DNA of 64,000 nucleotides from Casuarina equisetifolia (Eukaryota > Streptophyta > Magnoliopsida > Fagales > Casuarinaceae): positions 27,368,853 to 27,432,852 of the forward strand of contig CM052358.1 in NCBI GenBank assembly GCA_028551475.1, given 5' to 3'. The stretch's first letter is position 1. Every line of letters begins with the position of its first letter. The position numbers and the translations under genes were made by a program. The notes under the pieces were generated by a model that saw nothing but the letters and a program-made list of their open reading frames with translations, was not told where the DNA came from and did no database searches. This document shows, piece by piece, positions 23,691-35,042 of the stretch.

Positions 23691-24294
23691 TTGAGTTAAT
23701 AACAAACAAAGCACCTAGAAAATATGTCCTAAAACCAAGTAACGCCACAGACTTTGCTATTCATGGTAACTAGTGGACCAAGGAGAGTAGAAGAAGTCGC
23801 AATTGCTGTCAAGAATGAAACCATGAATTCAAGACAATTGGCTTAGTCCATTACCTTAGCAAGAAGCCACTGAGAGTCTCAGCGGTTTGCCATCACAAAA
23901 GTGGCGCATCTACCTCATATTGCTCAATTAATTTCTCTAGAGTCAAAAGGAAAAAAAAAATTGATAATTGAAAACATCAACGGGAGAAACACTCACGTCA
24001 CAGAGTACCTACTCAGCTGCTCAGAATCCGTGTTTCTCCACTCCAGGCCAATCTACGAAGCTCTAACGTCGACCACCAAAGCTCCAACCAGCTCCATTGA
24101 AGAACAAAGACGGTGCCGCAAAACCCACTTGAAAGGCCACAATCTGAAATCGTAACAATGAAGAAACAAGCCTTCCCTACAAGCACCGACATTGGCTAGC
24201 AGTAAAATGATTTCTTCACTCCCAGGTAAAACTGTATATATAGAGATACGGCAATACCGTATATGAAGAAGTCAGAAATAAAACCAAAAGCCAA

Positions 24295-24520
24295 GAATAA
24301 AATTTCGGGATTGTTTTGCATTCAAGGTGTTTTAGTGGTGAGAGACAGACCAAGGAGAGCAGAGGACAGGCGGTCGACACAGCAGACAGGGGAAAGAGAA
24401 CACGCGAACAGAGCATCGTTCCCTTCGCTTCAACAAAAACCGAGCTACGTCTTGTGGTGTCTAAGGAATCGGAGCAGCATCTTCTCTGTCTATGAATCAC
24501 TCTTCTCTACACGAAGGCCC
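24295..24520. repeat. Repeat Q, copy 5
   Basis: Close to the 7105 and 26570 copies: aataaaatttcgggattg, gagagacagaccaaggagag, cagagcatcgttcccttcgc, ggagcagcatcttctc. The 23700-24200 stretch to its left includes a GC-richer piece (23980-24150) without a recognised gene. Confidence 0.55.
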
Positions 24521-24549
24521 CATGCACTCCGTTATAAAGAATGATTTCA

Positions 24550-26400
24550 AAGTTATGGGAGGACAATAAAAAACATTGTCTAAGACAAAATCTCATCTCC
24601 AAAAATCAAACTACTGTTTTCTCATGCAAAGTCCACCCAATAATGCCCAATTCTATGGACTCTTCCCACCAATCAACAGTGAAGTGTCAGGCACTTAACA
24701 GAAAGTAAGAAGAAGTAATTTTCCTATACTGTGTAATTTTAATTACTTGATTTTACAAATTTTTAGTACTTATATGATTTAATTTTTAGTTTAATTAGAA
24801 CAGATATATCATTGCACATTTTTTATTTTCATACACAACTTTACCAAACCCTAAACTCCGGTGACTTTAAAACATGAGATAATTGTCCTAACTCCTCCAC
24901 AGATTAACATAAAAAGCAAAAATATTTGACCATTCACACTGAAGAAGATACACCTAAGTCCTCTCCGATTAAAATCTGGCCACCCTGTTATCTCAACTCA
25001 ACTTCCTTATGAGCTGCCCACAAACACTAGGAAAGCTAGGCTACCTAACGGATATGGTGGAAGCAATGGGTGAGGTTTGTGATTGCCCAAAAGCATGCTT
25101 CCCCTGTGGCTGCCCTCTTGGTTTGCTTATGAATTGCCGACGAATACCATCAATTATTACCACTTCGTTTAGTGGCAAATAAAGCTCCCGACGATCACGT
25201 TAAGACTAAAGTAAGTAATTTCTACGTAGGAAGAGTAAGATCAGATCATTTTGCCTTTTTTGTTCTTGACATCAAAAGCAGAGGTGGAGCGAAAAAGGTA
25301 GTCCCGGTGCAATTATAGGAAGGTTTCATGTTGGTTTTGCACAAGCCAAAACCATTACTATTTTTTCTCTTAAGCACGGGCCCTCGAGCTTGGGATCAAT
25401 CGTGAGTGACGGACAAAGAAAAGCAGAGAAGGTTGTCACTGAGATGAATAATGATCTGCGGGTGACGCACTAGAGATTGCGACGTCGAGTATTTTAAATC
25501 AATTAGTTACTTAATTTGCTTTTATCAGCAACCTCCTCAGATAAGTTACATATACCGTAGCAAGCCTTGGATCAATCAGGTTAAGTTTCAGAAAACCATT
25601 ACTATTAATGTGTTAAGAAAATTTTGTAGTTGGTCCAGTTGCGTTATTTTGGAACACAAATAATGTGGAGTTCTTCAAGGATCACCTTGGTTTTGGTGAA
25701 GCTGCCACTGTTCGGTAAGATTCTTTGGAAGAAATGTATATACTGTCTCATAATATAACTTCAATGTTGATATTTGGAGTTTGTTTCATGGAAGAAGACT
25801 ATAGTTGAAACTTTAATTTCTATTTGTACCCTGCACTGTTTATCCAACAAATCTTTTTATTTAAGTGAAAAATCAAATATTCTATAAAAGTTGGGAGTTT
25901 ATATATTGGAGATAGTTTGGATTAACCTTAAAAAAAACTTAAAAAATGTTGTTTCAAATTATGTTTAACTCTCTTCACTTAAAACTCGGTTACTTCTAGA
26001 GACATATAAGAATTGGGTCTGACATAAATAAGCCATTTACTAAAACCGTTTAAGGTAATTTTTCTTTCTTTCAGTGTTTTCTATTTAAGCCTTGTTTTAA
26101 GAGCTCTAAGTTCTAGGGAAACCCTGGAAGAGTGCGTTTTGTGTGCATGCTAGTGCACGCATGTGTTATGGTCAATTAGATTTGCAGGCTGAAAGCTTAC
26201 TCTTTCACTTTTGTTAGCTACAGATGGTTATACTGCCAATAACATGGCAAGTATGTTGTCTATCACATGCTCTGCAACTGATTGTTACAAAAGCAATGTT
26301 CAGTATGTCGCGTACAGCTTGTCAATTGATTGCAACAATGTCCAGCATGTCATGTACAATTGTGGTTTATTAGATAGTAGGTCTATTAATTCCATTTTTG
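24550..26400. other. Intergenic with repeat traces
   Basis: No gene called. A weak repeat Q trace lies at 25370-25480 and the tail of module M at 25670-25820. A small open stretch at 26211-26411 has two near-repeats (tgttcagtatgtcgcgtac, tgtccagcatgtcatgtac) but no domain. Confidence 0.4.
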
Positions 26401-26569
26401 AGCAGAGATAAGGCATACTGCAAATGAACAAGCAGAAATAAAACCAAAAGCCAGAATTTTTCCTCTCTCTGCTTTCCTTGTTTACCCTGTTCTTTCTTCT
26501 CCTTCTTGGCGATCTGTTTTGGCGCTACGATCTCTGTTTTCACATCATGAAACAAAACTTCTTCTATGG

Positions 26570-26850
26570 TTAAATAAAATTTCGGGATTGCTCTACATTC
26601 AAGGAGTATTAATGGAAAGAGACAAACCAAGGAGAGCAAAGTATAGGCAGTTTACGCAACAGAGGGGGTTTAAGAGCGGTAGGAATCCAATGGGGGAAAG
26701 AGAAAGGAGTGGCAAGGAAGAGAAAAAGCAAACAGGGCATCGTTCTCTTCGCCTTAACAAAACCCGAGCTACATTTTGTGGCGTCTGACGTATCGGAGTA
26801 GCATCTTCTCCATCTATGAATTACTCTTATCTGCATGGAAGCCCATTGCA
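26570..26850. repeat. Repeat Q, copy 6 (3' flank of TNL P3)
   Basis: Together with the following C-JID exon it is colinear with 7105-8304. The upstream tract 26405-26560 also matches 6950-7100 (atgaacaagcagaaa.aaaaccaaaagcca). Confidence 0.6.
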
Positions 26851-27172
26851 ACCTATGACCAAGTTCTTCAAGTGCCTTTTACAAAAAACTGGCCTGCACG
26901 AGGAAAGACATTCCAGTTGACTGCTTATCAAAACATAAGATTAAAATTGATATGCACTTGCAGATTGAGGGTGAGAGCTCGGCTTTTTAAAAATTTTTTG
27001 GCTAAAAGTTGCTGAAGGTTTGTAGCAGAATAACCATGAAGCCTTTTCAAAATTAAAAATTCATTGCTTAGTTTCTAATCTCATTTGCGTGTTCATTGTT
27101 TGATGTTCAGGGAAGAATTAACAATAAGACAATAAAACAAGCAAGAAAGAACACACTTACCATTGAGGCAGA

Positions 27173-29640
27173 TCATACAAATTTGATGGGGCCACGGCCA
27201 TAGCGATATTTACGAAATAATTTCTGATAAGTTTCAGAATTCAGAGTATGTGGTGAAATGTCACTTATAACCTCAGCTAATTCCCAAAGATCATTCTCAT
27301 ATACTCCATGCGCCCAACACTCCACCTCCACATTCAAGTAGCATGATTCAATTGAAGCATCAAGACATCCTTTCTCCAGAACGTCTAAGCCATAGTGATT
27401 CTTGGCCCAAAGGAAGGGGTTTCAGGGGCACAAATTAGCTAGGATGCCTTCCTACCAAGTTTATTGTTCTGAAAATGACAAGGGAAGGTGCAAGGAGCAT
27501 GATTGTTACCATTAAGTATTTTGTAATTTGAATTCTCATGCTCACCCAACATTCGTTGTTTTCTTTGTCCTCGAAAGGTGTATAGCTCATGGATTTGATT
27601 ATGAAATAGCAAAGCACATCCATAGAAGCAAGTTTCTGTTGAAATTCTAAAGGAATTTCTGATTTTCCGATTAAACCAATCTGGAATTCTAGATACAGTC
27701 ACAGATCCTACAAAGTTACAACTCTCGTTCACCTATATAGTAAAAACCAAGAAGAACAAGCTGTTAATTGCAATATTCTAATATACAACATATTAATAGC
27801 TTCTATTAATTTCAAACAATAAAAGGGAAAGGAAGAGACTCACACCCCTTTCAAACTCTAAACCACCATCAGCTTGTGGACATGAAGATTCCTTTGGGAT
27901 CATATATGGTTTACCATCATGATCAATGTGGATGGCCAGAAAAGCACAATTACTAATCAATCCTCCAATGCCTTTAACACAACAAATATCTAGTGATTGA
28001 CAATTTTGTACCTCCAAACAACGTAAGTTTAATGGTAACTTTAGCAGTACTTGAAGCATAATACAATTGTCCAAGTAAAGATGGTAAAAGGGAGGTAAGT
28101 TAAACCAAATCAGGTATTCTCTTAAATTTATTTCCAACCAAGTTTAATGTCTTAAGTGAGGATAAGCAAGCAAGACATTCAAGGATCATTCCATCTAATA
28201 GATCACAATAACTCAAATTTAGTATCATTAAAGTACCCATATCTGACAATAAAGGCATTAACAATGTTTGAAGTTTGATACAATAATCCAAGTGAAGGTT
28301 CATAAGGTTGGGAAGTTGGAAACACTAATTGGTATTGTTGTGAATTTGTTCATGTGACAATAAAGGCATTAACAATGTTTGAAGTTTGATACAATAATCC
28401 AAATGAAGGTTCATAAAGTTGGGAAGTTGGGAAGTTGAGAAACACTAATTGGTATTGTTGTAAATTTGTTCCTAGAAAGATTTAATGACCCAATTGAAAT
28501 TAAACAACTAAAATTACTAGGAATATCTACATCTAAAAAGCTCAAATCTAATGCCTTTAAAAATTTAAACTTAAAAAAGAATTAGGATGCCAAAGACTAG
28601 ATAGATTTAACCCATTACCTTCATTGTCTAAAACATTACTGTAAAATGCACTATACTTGCTCCAAAAATTGCCGCATGCACGTGTTACAAATTTGCCGTG
28701 AATCAAGCCAAACCTCAGGTTGCCACTAAAGATGTAGCGACCATCAATCATTTCCATAGTGGTCATATTTCTTAAGCAATCACATAAGTTTAAACTTTCA
28801 ATCGATGACAAATTCTGAAACGACAATGGCAACATTTTAATATTAGTTCCAACCAAATCTAGAAATTTTAAAGATGTCATATTGCCAACAATATTTGGAA
28901 AATTTGTTAGACTTGAACAACCAGCAAGAAAAAAATAAATCTGATGGAAGAATGGACCTTGGACAAATGTGTACAATATTGAAGGTCTAACCTCTTAAAG
29001 TTTGGGATTTCAGTAAGATCTAGATATCAATTAGGTTAACAAAGAAACTTATGTCTGTGTATTGTACTTTATCAAATCCTTGCCATGTTATAGATAAGGA
29101 AAATGGTTAAAAAGAAAAATCATCAACATGAAAAAGTGTAAAAGAAAGATGAAAGTGGAGAAGAAATATTTACATAAACCAGAAATCTTATTTCCAATCC
29201 ATCCCATTATGAAAGCAACTATAGGGCACTTCAAGTGAAACAACATTCCTTGGTTTAAAATTGATCAACAAAGATTGTGAAGGATATCCAACAAAATCCA
29301 AATATTATAACTCATTGCTTGACCTAAAATGTGAATAATCTCCATAACAGTGACAATGAAGATTGCCATACAGAAATGTTTTCAATTTATTCATTTTTGA
29401 AGAGCCTTCAACACTTAGCTCCACAGACAGTGATGATGATTCTAACATAATTTCTTCAACTATATCAATCTCCTAAAATAAAATAAAAAAATTACAATAA
29501 AACAATGCTTAAACAAAATGCATAAAAGAATTATAAAAAATATGTCTTGCATAAAGATTTACTTCTAATATTATCATTCAATACATGAGCAATATCTTCT
29601 ATACCTTTAGTAACCACATAAATTGAGACTTATTATGGAA
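27173..29640 (-). pseudogene. TNL resistance pseudogene P3: LRR and C-JID
   Basis: Minus strand, 5' to 3'. First, the end of an NB-ARC-side exon (about 29640-29560, KGIEDIAHVLN). Next, the first LRR exon at about 29475-29180 (IMLESSSLSVELSVEGSSKM, SNEL, LDFVGYPSQSL, VVSLEVPYS). LRRs follow at 28976-28557 (CSSLTNFPNIVGNMTSLKFL, GTNIKMLPLSFQNLSS) and 28500-27844, ending at a GTGAGT donor. The C-JID exon is 27732-27173, opening with SRIPDWFNRK after an ag acceptor. Defects include an in-frame TAG after QNNKLGRKAS, a deletion with frameshift after APETPSFGP, and stops in the LRRs. TIR and NB-ARC are missing. Intact relatives are cytoplasmic/nuclear immune receptors. Confidence 0.88.
28245..28466 (-). 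repeat. 111 bp tandem duplication inside the LRR
   Basis: Two adjacent units of 111 bp (28245-28355 and 28356-28466), nearly identical apart from a small indel (a repeated gggaagtt). 111 is 37 codons, about one and a half LRRs, so the duplication keeps the frame. It is absent from the TNL copy at 10.5 kb, so it arose after those copies separated or was lost there. Confidence 0.75.
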
Positions 29641-29966
29641 GACAAACTCCAGAACTACAATGATAACTTTTTAATGTCAGTCTTAGTCAAATCCAAAAAC
29701 TTTAAAAATGTCAATATTGTCCACAATATTTGAAAATTTTGTAAGTCTTGAACAGAAGCAAGATCAAAATAGATATGGGATCATGGTGATGTATTGTAGG
29801 GGATTTTTAAGGTAGTGGCAACCTTTTAAATCAAATTTCTTGAATCATTTCAGAAATCCAAGGAATGGTTACTTTACTGCTCGTCAAATAAAATTAATGT
29901 TGCTTAAGTTTTAATTATCTGTCCAATAAAATCAAGCATTCGTCCTGGAAGAGTTCTTTTATTAAT

Positions 29967-30240
29967 TTAAAGGAATTGTAATTCATTGCTCAGCTTCTTT
30001 ATCTCTTCTATTGTGTTTATGATTTGATGTTTTAGGGAGGATTTAGCAATAGCGCTGAAGTAAACAAGAAACAGCGCACTTACATGTGGCGGAGCCGCTC
30101 CTAAGGTTGTTAGAAGTGCGGGTAGATTTGAGCTAATATGTAAGGAAACTTGCGAAAGCATACCATCAACGAGCCCCAAGAGAAAACTAAAGGCAACCTG
30201 CTCGGTTTGGATGGTGAGAGAGGGACAGTAACTGGATAAT
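29967..30240 (-). pseudogene. Unidentified host reading frame, D2 copy
   Basis: Minus strand. The frame is open from about 30240 to the stop at 29967 and reads VAFSFLLGLVDGMLSQVSLH, SSNLPALLTTLGAAPPHV, SALFLVYFSAIAKSSLKH, TIEEIKKLSNELQFL. This is longer than the D1 copy because the D1 frameshift is absent. It begins without an ATG; a 5' part seems lost, perhaps where the TA microsatellite now lies. The hydrophobic mid-section could be helical-repeat or membrane-associated. No family recognised. Confidence 0.5.
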
Positions 30241-30278
30241 GCCCTTAGGCTATGTATTTAGCGTCACAAAGACCCAAT

Positions 30279-30282
<4 letters not shown>

Positions 30283-30341
<59 letters not shown>
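30283..30341. repeat. (AT)29 microsatellite
   Basis: About 58 bases of pure AT repeat at a point where D1 (about 12845) has none, so it expanded after the D1/D2 duplication. Confidence 0.95.
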
Positions 30342-30345
<4 letters not shown>

Positions 30346-31239
30346 CCTTTTGCAGCAGGGGAAAGGAACTGGAGTGTGTAGAAGCGAAAGTTTTCAAAGA
30401 AATCAATATTGTTAAAAATTTGAAAGTGGTAATTTATCCAAATTTAGTTTTGTGGCAAGACTCGAAGAATTTGGATATTTGAACATGCAAGCAATTCACC
30501 AGCTTTTTTCTAGAAACATCAACATATTTGATTTTGATCTGAATTATTCTTTAAAATCTTTTGTAGGACAAAAAATTTGACTGTGGACTAACAATTTGGG
30601 TACTGCACTGGAGTTGATTATGCTTATTGTAATATGGGCTTCTTTTTTGTTTTTACACTTTGAGTACATGTAATTGTTGGATTATAATATGTCATGTTAA
30701 ACTTTTCTTGATTTCAATTAAGTAAATGAGGTTCTTGGGGAAAAAAATAAGGAAGACGAAAAACAATGAGTCAACTTATGGCTTGGTCACTTGGGGAGAT
30801 TCGCCTCTCCATTGGAGGTCAACCTTGCGTCAAGCTTCTTTGTAACTTAAAAAACTATAGAAGATTAATCATATAATGACAAATGAGATACAAGAAATTG
30901 ATAGAGAGAAGATAATTTTACCCATTATGTGATATGTTGTTGTCTATTCTTCATATTTTCAACACTTATGTCATCTAATTCTTAGTTTAGTAAGATTAGA
31001 TACTTTATTTTCATACCAATGTCATATAACTCCACCTACATTATAATTTTGTTTTTTACATTTGATTAGATAAGATAATTTATCGATTTGCTTGAATTTC
31101 AACATTTCAGTCTTTTTTTTCTTTCAGTTTAATCAAATTACACATCATTACATATACAGGTGGCCAGATTAATTACTTCGTGTTACCAAAGTAATGCGCT
31201 GCCGGAGAAGTAAAGAAAGTCCGGCTGCGATTCACGGCC

Positions 31240-31490
31240 AAATTTACTCCGGTGTGCGGGTGCGCGAGTGTTGGGATGTTGGATTTTGCGTGCTGGTTGC
31301 ACACGTGGAGCCAGTCGATACACGTGGCGTTTGTCCTGTTGCAGGTTAGAGGCTGACTCGTCTGCACGCGTGTGAGAAGGAGACTGCCTGGCATCGGTTG
31401 TACTATGTGAAGCATGTGCCAGCATGGTATGAGAACACGTGGCATGTGTTGAGTATGTGCTAGCTTGTGCAGGATGCTTGTGAAGGTCAA
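31240..31490. promoter_or_regulatory. GC-rich block with G-boxes, D2 copy
   Basis: Counterpart of 13740-13990. CACGTG occurs at 31302-31307, 31321-31326 (as ACACGTGGC) and 31437-31442 (as ACACGTGGC). Minus-strand open frames over it (31554-31183 and 31490-31173) are His/Pro/Thr-rich by-products of the GT-rich motif and are not conserved as proteins. Confidence 0.35.
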
Positions 31491-32464
31491 TTATCAAAAT
31501 TATCAAAATTATCAAAGTTCGACTCTGGAAGGGTTTCAAAAGGCGTTGTAACAACCAAAACGAATCTTAACTTTCTGTTATGTGATGTATTGTGTTTAGT
31601 TCCTATTTAAAAGATCTATATGAAGTTGAATCTTTAAAATTATTTGGGCAATAATATAAATTTCTTTTATTATTGTGTAGATTATAATGAATTGGTATGT
31701 CAATAATCCATATCTCCATTGTTTCAAAATTAGCTATAAGGTGGTCTTGTCTTACTATATTGGCTAGTTAATTATCTCTGAACTATAAATTTATTTAGAC
31801 TACTTGGTTTTTTCACGTATAAGGAAAATGAAAATGCAGAGTTGGTCTAATTGTGTTCTTTGAGCAAGGGCTGTCTCCTAGACTTCTTAGGCAAGCTACA
31901 TATACCACAACACATATTAGATCATTCAAGTTTGACAAGGCTAAATGTTCCAAAATATTAATTATTGATGTCTTAGGAAGTTTGTAGTTGATTTCATTAT
32001 TTTGGAACATTTGGTATTGTCAAAATTAATTAATTCCATGCGTTAAAACTTCAAAGTTGATATTTGCAGTTTGTTTCATGGAAGAATATTATATTGCTTA
32101 AGTTTTAATGCATAATTGAGCAAACGTTCTTCATTAGGTTGGCAGAATTGATATTGTAAAAAATTTGAGGCTTATATACTAGAGATGAATTTGTTTGATT
32201 ACAAGAAGCTCATTTAAACTTATTTTTGATTTAATGAAGTGTTCCCTATGTAAAGGATAGATACTTTTAGGATTGTATCTAAACATAAATGAGCCTTGCT
32301 TTCTACCACTTCTTGCACTCGTAGTTTGTGCTAGATTGCCAATCCCTAACATCTGTTTAGCCCTTCATTTTATCACATCCCACATTCATGCAACTAACAC
32401 CATCTAGGACAACTTAGCCTAGTAGTATGTCAAGGTGGTTTAGGCCTTACAATAGGTGTATTAA

Positions 32465-32803
32465 TTGACTTCAAAGTTTCAAGATAATTATAGGGGCGGC
32501 TTTCTCACTGTTACAAATCACTATGGGTTAGTCCAAGCCATTCGTGCAACATCAAATGGTTCTCTAAATATATTATATGTCTTAGTTATAAAGGACATGT
32601 TTCAAAAATTGAAATCCTATATAAGAAAGATACTAATTATACTTGGTTCATATTTTGAATTCAGCCAACAAAATGGATGCCTCAAGTACTTTACTATTAC
32701 AACTGTCCAAAATAATCTTTCTTTTAAAATGATACCAATCTCTCGTGTGTGCAATTTTCATAACTTTCATGCTAAGTTTTCTTTCAATATTTGTAGCTTT
32801 TAA
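32465..32803 (+). pseudogene. Unidentified conserved frame, D2 copy
   Basis: Counterpart of 14992-15315. Residues DNYRGGFLTVTNHYG, QAIRATSNGSLNILY are shared, then the frames diverge. The first codon here is TTG where D1 has ATG, so the D2 copy probably cannot start. Confidence 0.4.
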
Positions 32804-33427
32804 CAGTTTATAACAAAAGTTATAACAAAGAGTTAAAATGTTCAAAAGAAAACAATTGACTCTTTTATTGTCCAAAGAGTTATGCATCATACAATGTTTT
32901 CATTGAGAGTTCAAATGAATGAAGGTTAGGAAGACACTTTTAATGAGGCTTTTATCTTAACTTTGTTGCCTTTTGATGTTACTTAATAGTTTCTACTTCT
33001 CTTGGCCATTTTATTGTCAATTTACTATACCTTTTCACAATTGCTACGACAAAATTGCTTATTCTTTAATTTATTTCTTTTTCTATGAAATGCTATCTTT
33101 TTAAATGTCACATCTACTTTTGATTCATTCCTACATGCTCATAACATCTATTGATATAAAAATTGATTGGACATAAAGGATTCACACATTATTAAAATTA
33201 GATTGCATTCATTACATGGTCTTTTAAACTAATTGTTTATTGTTTTTTAGACTTTCCATAGGAGTTGAGTATTAATTTCTTAACAAACTCTTGTAAAGTC
33301 ATATCTCTTTGGCCAAAATATTAAGTGAAGATCAAAACAACTTTAGTAACATATTATCACACTTTGAAAAGCCGGTGATGTTAAACTAATATTTTTAAAT
33401 GCTATTTCTTTTAAAATAATTTCATGG

Positions 33428-33435
33428 TATATAAT
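33428..33435 (+). promoter_or_regulatory. TATA box of peptide gene 2
   Basis: TATATAAT lies 98 bp before the ATG at 33526, at the position equivalent to 15983 in D1. Confidence 0.5.
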
Positions 33436-33525
33436 TGCATCAAAGATTATGGAATCACTCCATAAAGGTAAATCTTTTGTTAGATAACAAGAAAGGAGAA
33501 TTTTCAAACACAAAGTTTACATTTG

Positions 33526-33933
33526 ATGGCTACAAAATCCATTAGCAAACTTGTAGTAGTGATGATAGAAGCATTTGTCTTGCTAAATATCAAAGTGCAT
33601 GCCAATGACCTTCCCCCTTTCTTTTCCACTCCCATGCCATTTCCTACTAGCTTTGACACCGTTCGTCAAAATGGGGATTACAACCTTCATTGCCTTGAAA
33701 ATGCAGTGGAAAGTTGTAAAGACAAATCGCTGTTGGAAGAGTTGGAGCATTGTATTGTTGTTCATCTCTTCAAGTGCTTCTATCACAATCCAAGACATAA
33801 GAATTTCAGTATTGATGATCTTGTATTTATTAAAGACCAATACGTAGGGCATTGTCTTGGGAAGAAAATTAGAGGTTTAGATATTGCAAGATGTTTGTGT
33901 GAGTGCTATGAAAAGAATACAAAGAAGCATTAA
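33526..33933 (+). CDS. Secreted cysteine-rich peptide (CRP2), altered Cys set
   Basis: Single exon, 135 residues, colinear with CRP1. Signal peptide 1-27 with core VVVMIEAFVLL and likely cleavage after VHA before NDL. Cys at 56, 64, 76, 84, 110, 123, 125 and 127. Compared with CRP1, Cys106 has become Tyr (QYVGHC) and a new Cys125 appears (CLCEC), so the number stays eight but the second hairpin can no longer form both CRP1-type bridges. The open frame, signal peptide and basic tail (KNTKKH) are kept, so it may be expressed with a changed fold or be an early pseudogene. ATG 33526 is preceded by an in-frame TTG. The stop codon is the first base triplet of a perfect hairpin. Confidence 0.72.
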   Translation: MATKSISKLVVVMIEAFVLLNIKVHANDLPPFFSTPMPFPTSFDTVRQNGDYNLHCLENAVESCKDKSLLEELEHCIVVHLFKCFYHNPRHKNFSIDDLVFIKDQYVGHCLGKKIRGLDIARCLCECYEKNTKKH

Positions 33934-33970
33934 ATGTCTACATTTGGTCAATAACAAATGTAGACATTTA
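33931..33970. repeat. Perfect 16 bp inverted repeat at the CRP2 stop
   Basis: TAAATGTCTACATTTG (33931-33946) and its exact reverse complement (33955-33970) flank an 8-base loop. The left arm begins with the TAA stop of CRP2. The left arm resembles the family's normal 3' sequence (taaatgtctacatcta at 35154); the right arm has no counterpart in CRP1. It marks the D2 duplication breakpoint. Confidence 0.9.
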
Positions 33971-33971
33971 G

Positions 33972-34480
33972 GATAACTCAAGGGTATTATTGTCAACTTA
34001 TCCCTAGACATATTTAAATACTCAAGTGATAACAAATAACAAAGCTGGTAAGGAATAGTTGCATCTAACATATTAGGATAACTAATCTCTAATTTTTTTA
34101 GAGAACTCAAACTTGAGAAACCATTAAGAAAGTGTAAGCAATTTATAGGATCTAAACCATTACCACCACCATTTATTTTCTACATAGTGATGTAACAATG
34201 GAGCTTTTTTGAAACTTTAATCACTAAAAATTGATCCCATCTCATATTAACATTTTGATCCTTATTTAAAAGTATTCTATAACACATGTTACCATATAAA
34301 TTGAAATATTTAAGCTATAACAAACTTTTTAATGATACTGGTAACTCCCTAATGGTAGTCCAAATCAAATAAAAAAACTCCAAAGATTTTATGTTACCAC
34401 CAACATCTGGAAATTTCTCAAGTCATAAACAACCAGCAAGATTAAGATATTCAATTGACTCGAGGCCAATCTCAACAAAA
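33972..34480 (-). pseudogene. TNL fossil P4: LRRs only
   Basis: Minus strand. About 34460-34260 reads LESIEYLNLAGC, LEKFPDVGGNIKSLEF, TIRELPVSLKSL, the typical LRR pattern of TNLs. 34110-33975 reads SSLKKLEISYPNMLDATIP, LSLEYLNMSRDKLTIIPLS. Several stops lie between these. The fragment abuts the hairpin behind CRP2 and no NB-ARC or C-JID is attached. Confidence 0.75.
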
Positions 34481-35030
34481 AAGAATAACCTCCTTTTCTT
34501 GTACTTTGTCTTCCCGCACCCCGACAATAAGGGGCGGCAAAACGGCTCCAGCCAGCTTCATATTCATAGCTGCTTCGACCTAAACCGATTAGGCAAATTA
34601 TAAAAAAATGCTACCTCCGGGACGCCACACACTAGAACACAACCCAAGAATGCCTGTAGCAAGCTCAGGGTGGCTCTTTATCAAATGTTATCATTTCTAT
34701 GCTACTATTACTCAAGAAAATTTTCCTTTATATAATATTATCCAATATATAGAATTAAACTTAACTTTAATAGTTACAAAGAAGGAATAAGAAGTACCAG
34801 TGGAAGAAAAAACATGTTCATCCTTTCAAATATGATTACGTTTAACATATTTTGAATCGTTTAAGAAAGCTTTTCATATTTATGTCTAAATAAAAACACT
34901 ACATAAATTATGATAGAAACTACTTATAATGACTGTAACAAAGTTTTCTAAAACGTAAGTGCTGCAGCATGACAAAAGTTAGTAAGAGAAAATTACTTAT
35001 GCACAAATGTTAGTAAGAGAAAAGGTAGCA
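34480..35030. repeat. Duplicated segment S, copy 1
   Basis: Colinear with about 60700-61300: aataacctccttttct, accccgacaataag, caaaacgg, ccagccagcttcatattcat, cccaagaatgcc, tatcaaatgtta, and tagttacaaagaaggaataagaagta. Compared with copy 2 it lacks about 80 bp after 'gctacctccgg'. A frame on the plus strand matches in both (HNPRMPVASS..FIKCYHFYA, LNLT....TKKE), but no function is recognised. Confidence 0.7.
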
Positions 35031-35042
35031 ACAAAGTTTTCT

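Larger units (their letters stand above)
29640..33970. repeat. Segmental duplication D2
   Basis: Colinear with D1 (11340 onward). It starts at gacaaactccagaactacaa (compare 11348) and runs to the end of the peptide gene at 33933. There the alignment stops at a hairpin, after which a TNL LRR remnant begins. The part of D1 beyond the peptide gene continues to match at 35100-35680, so D2's right flank has been displaced by about 1.2 kb. Confidence 0.85.

Noticed and set aside
30252-30482. Frame with a run of Ile-Tyr
   Set aside because: It is a translation of the AT microsatellite.
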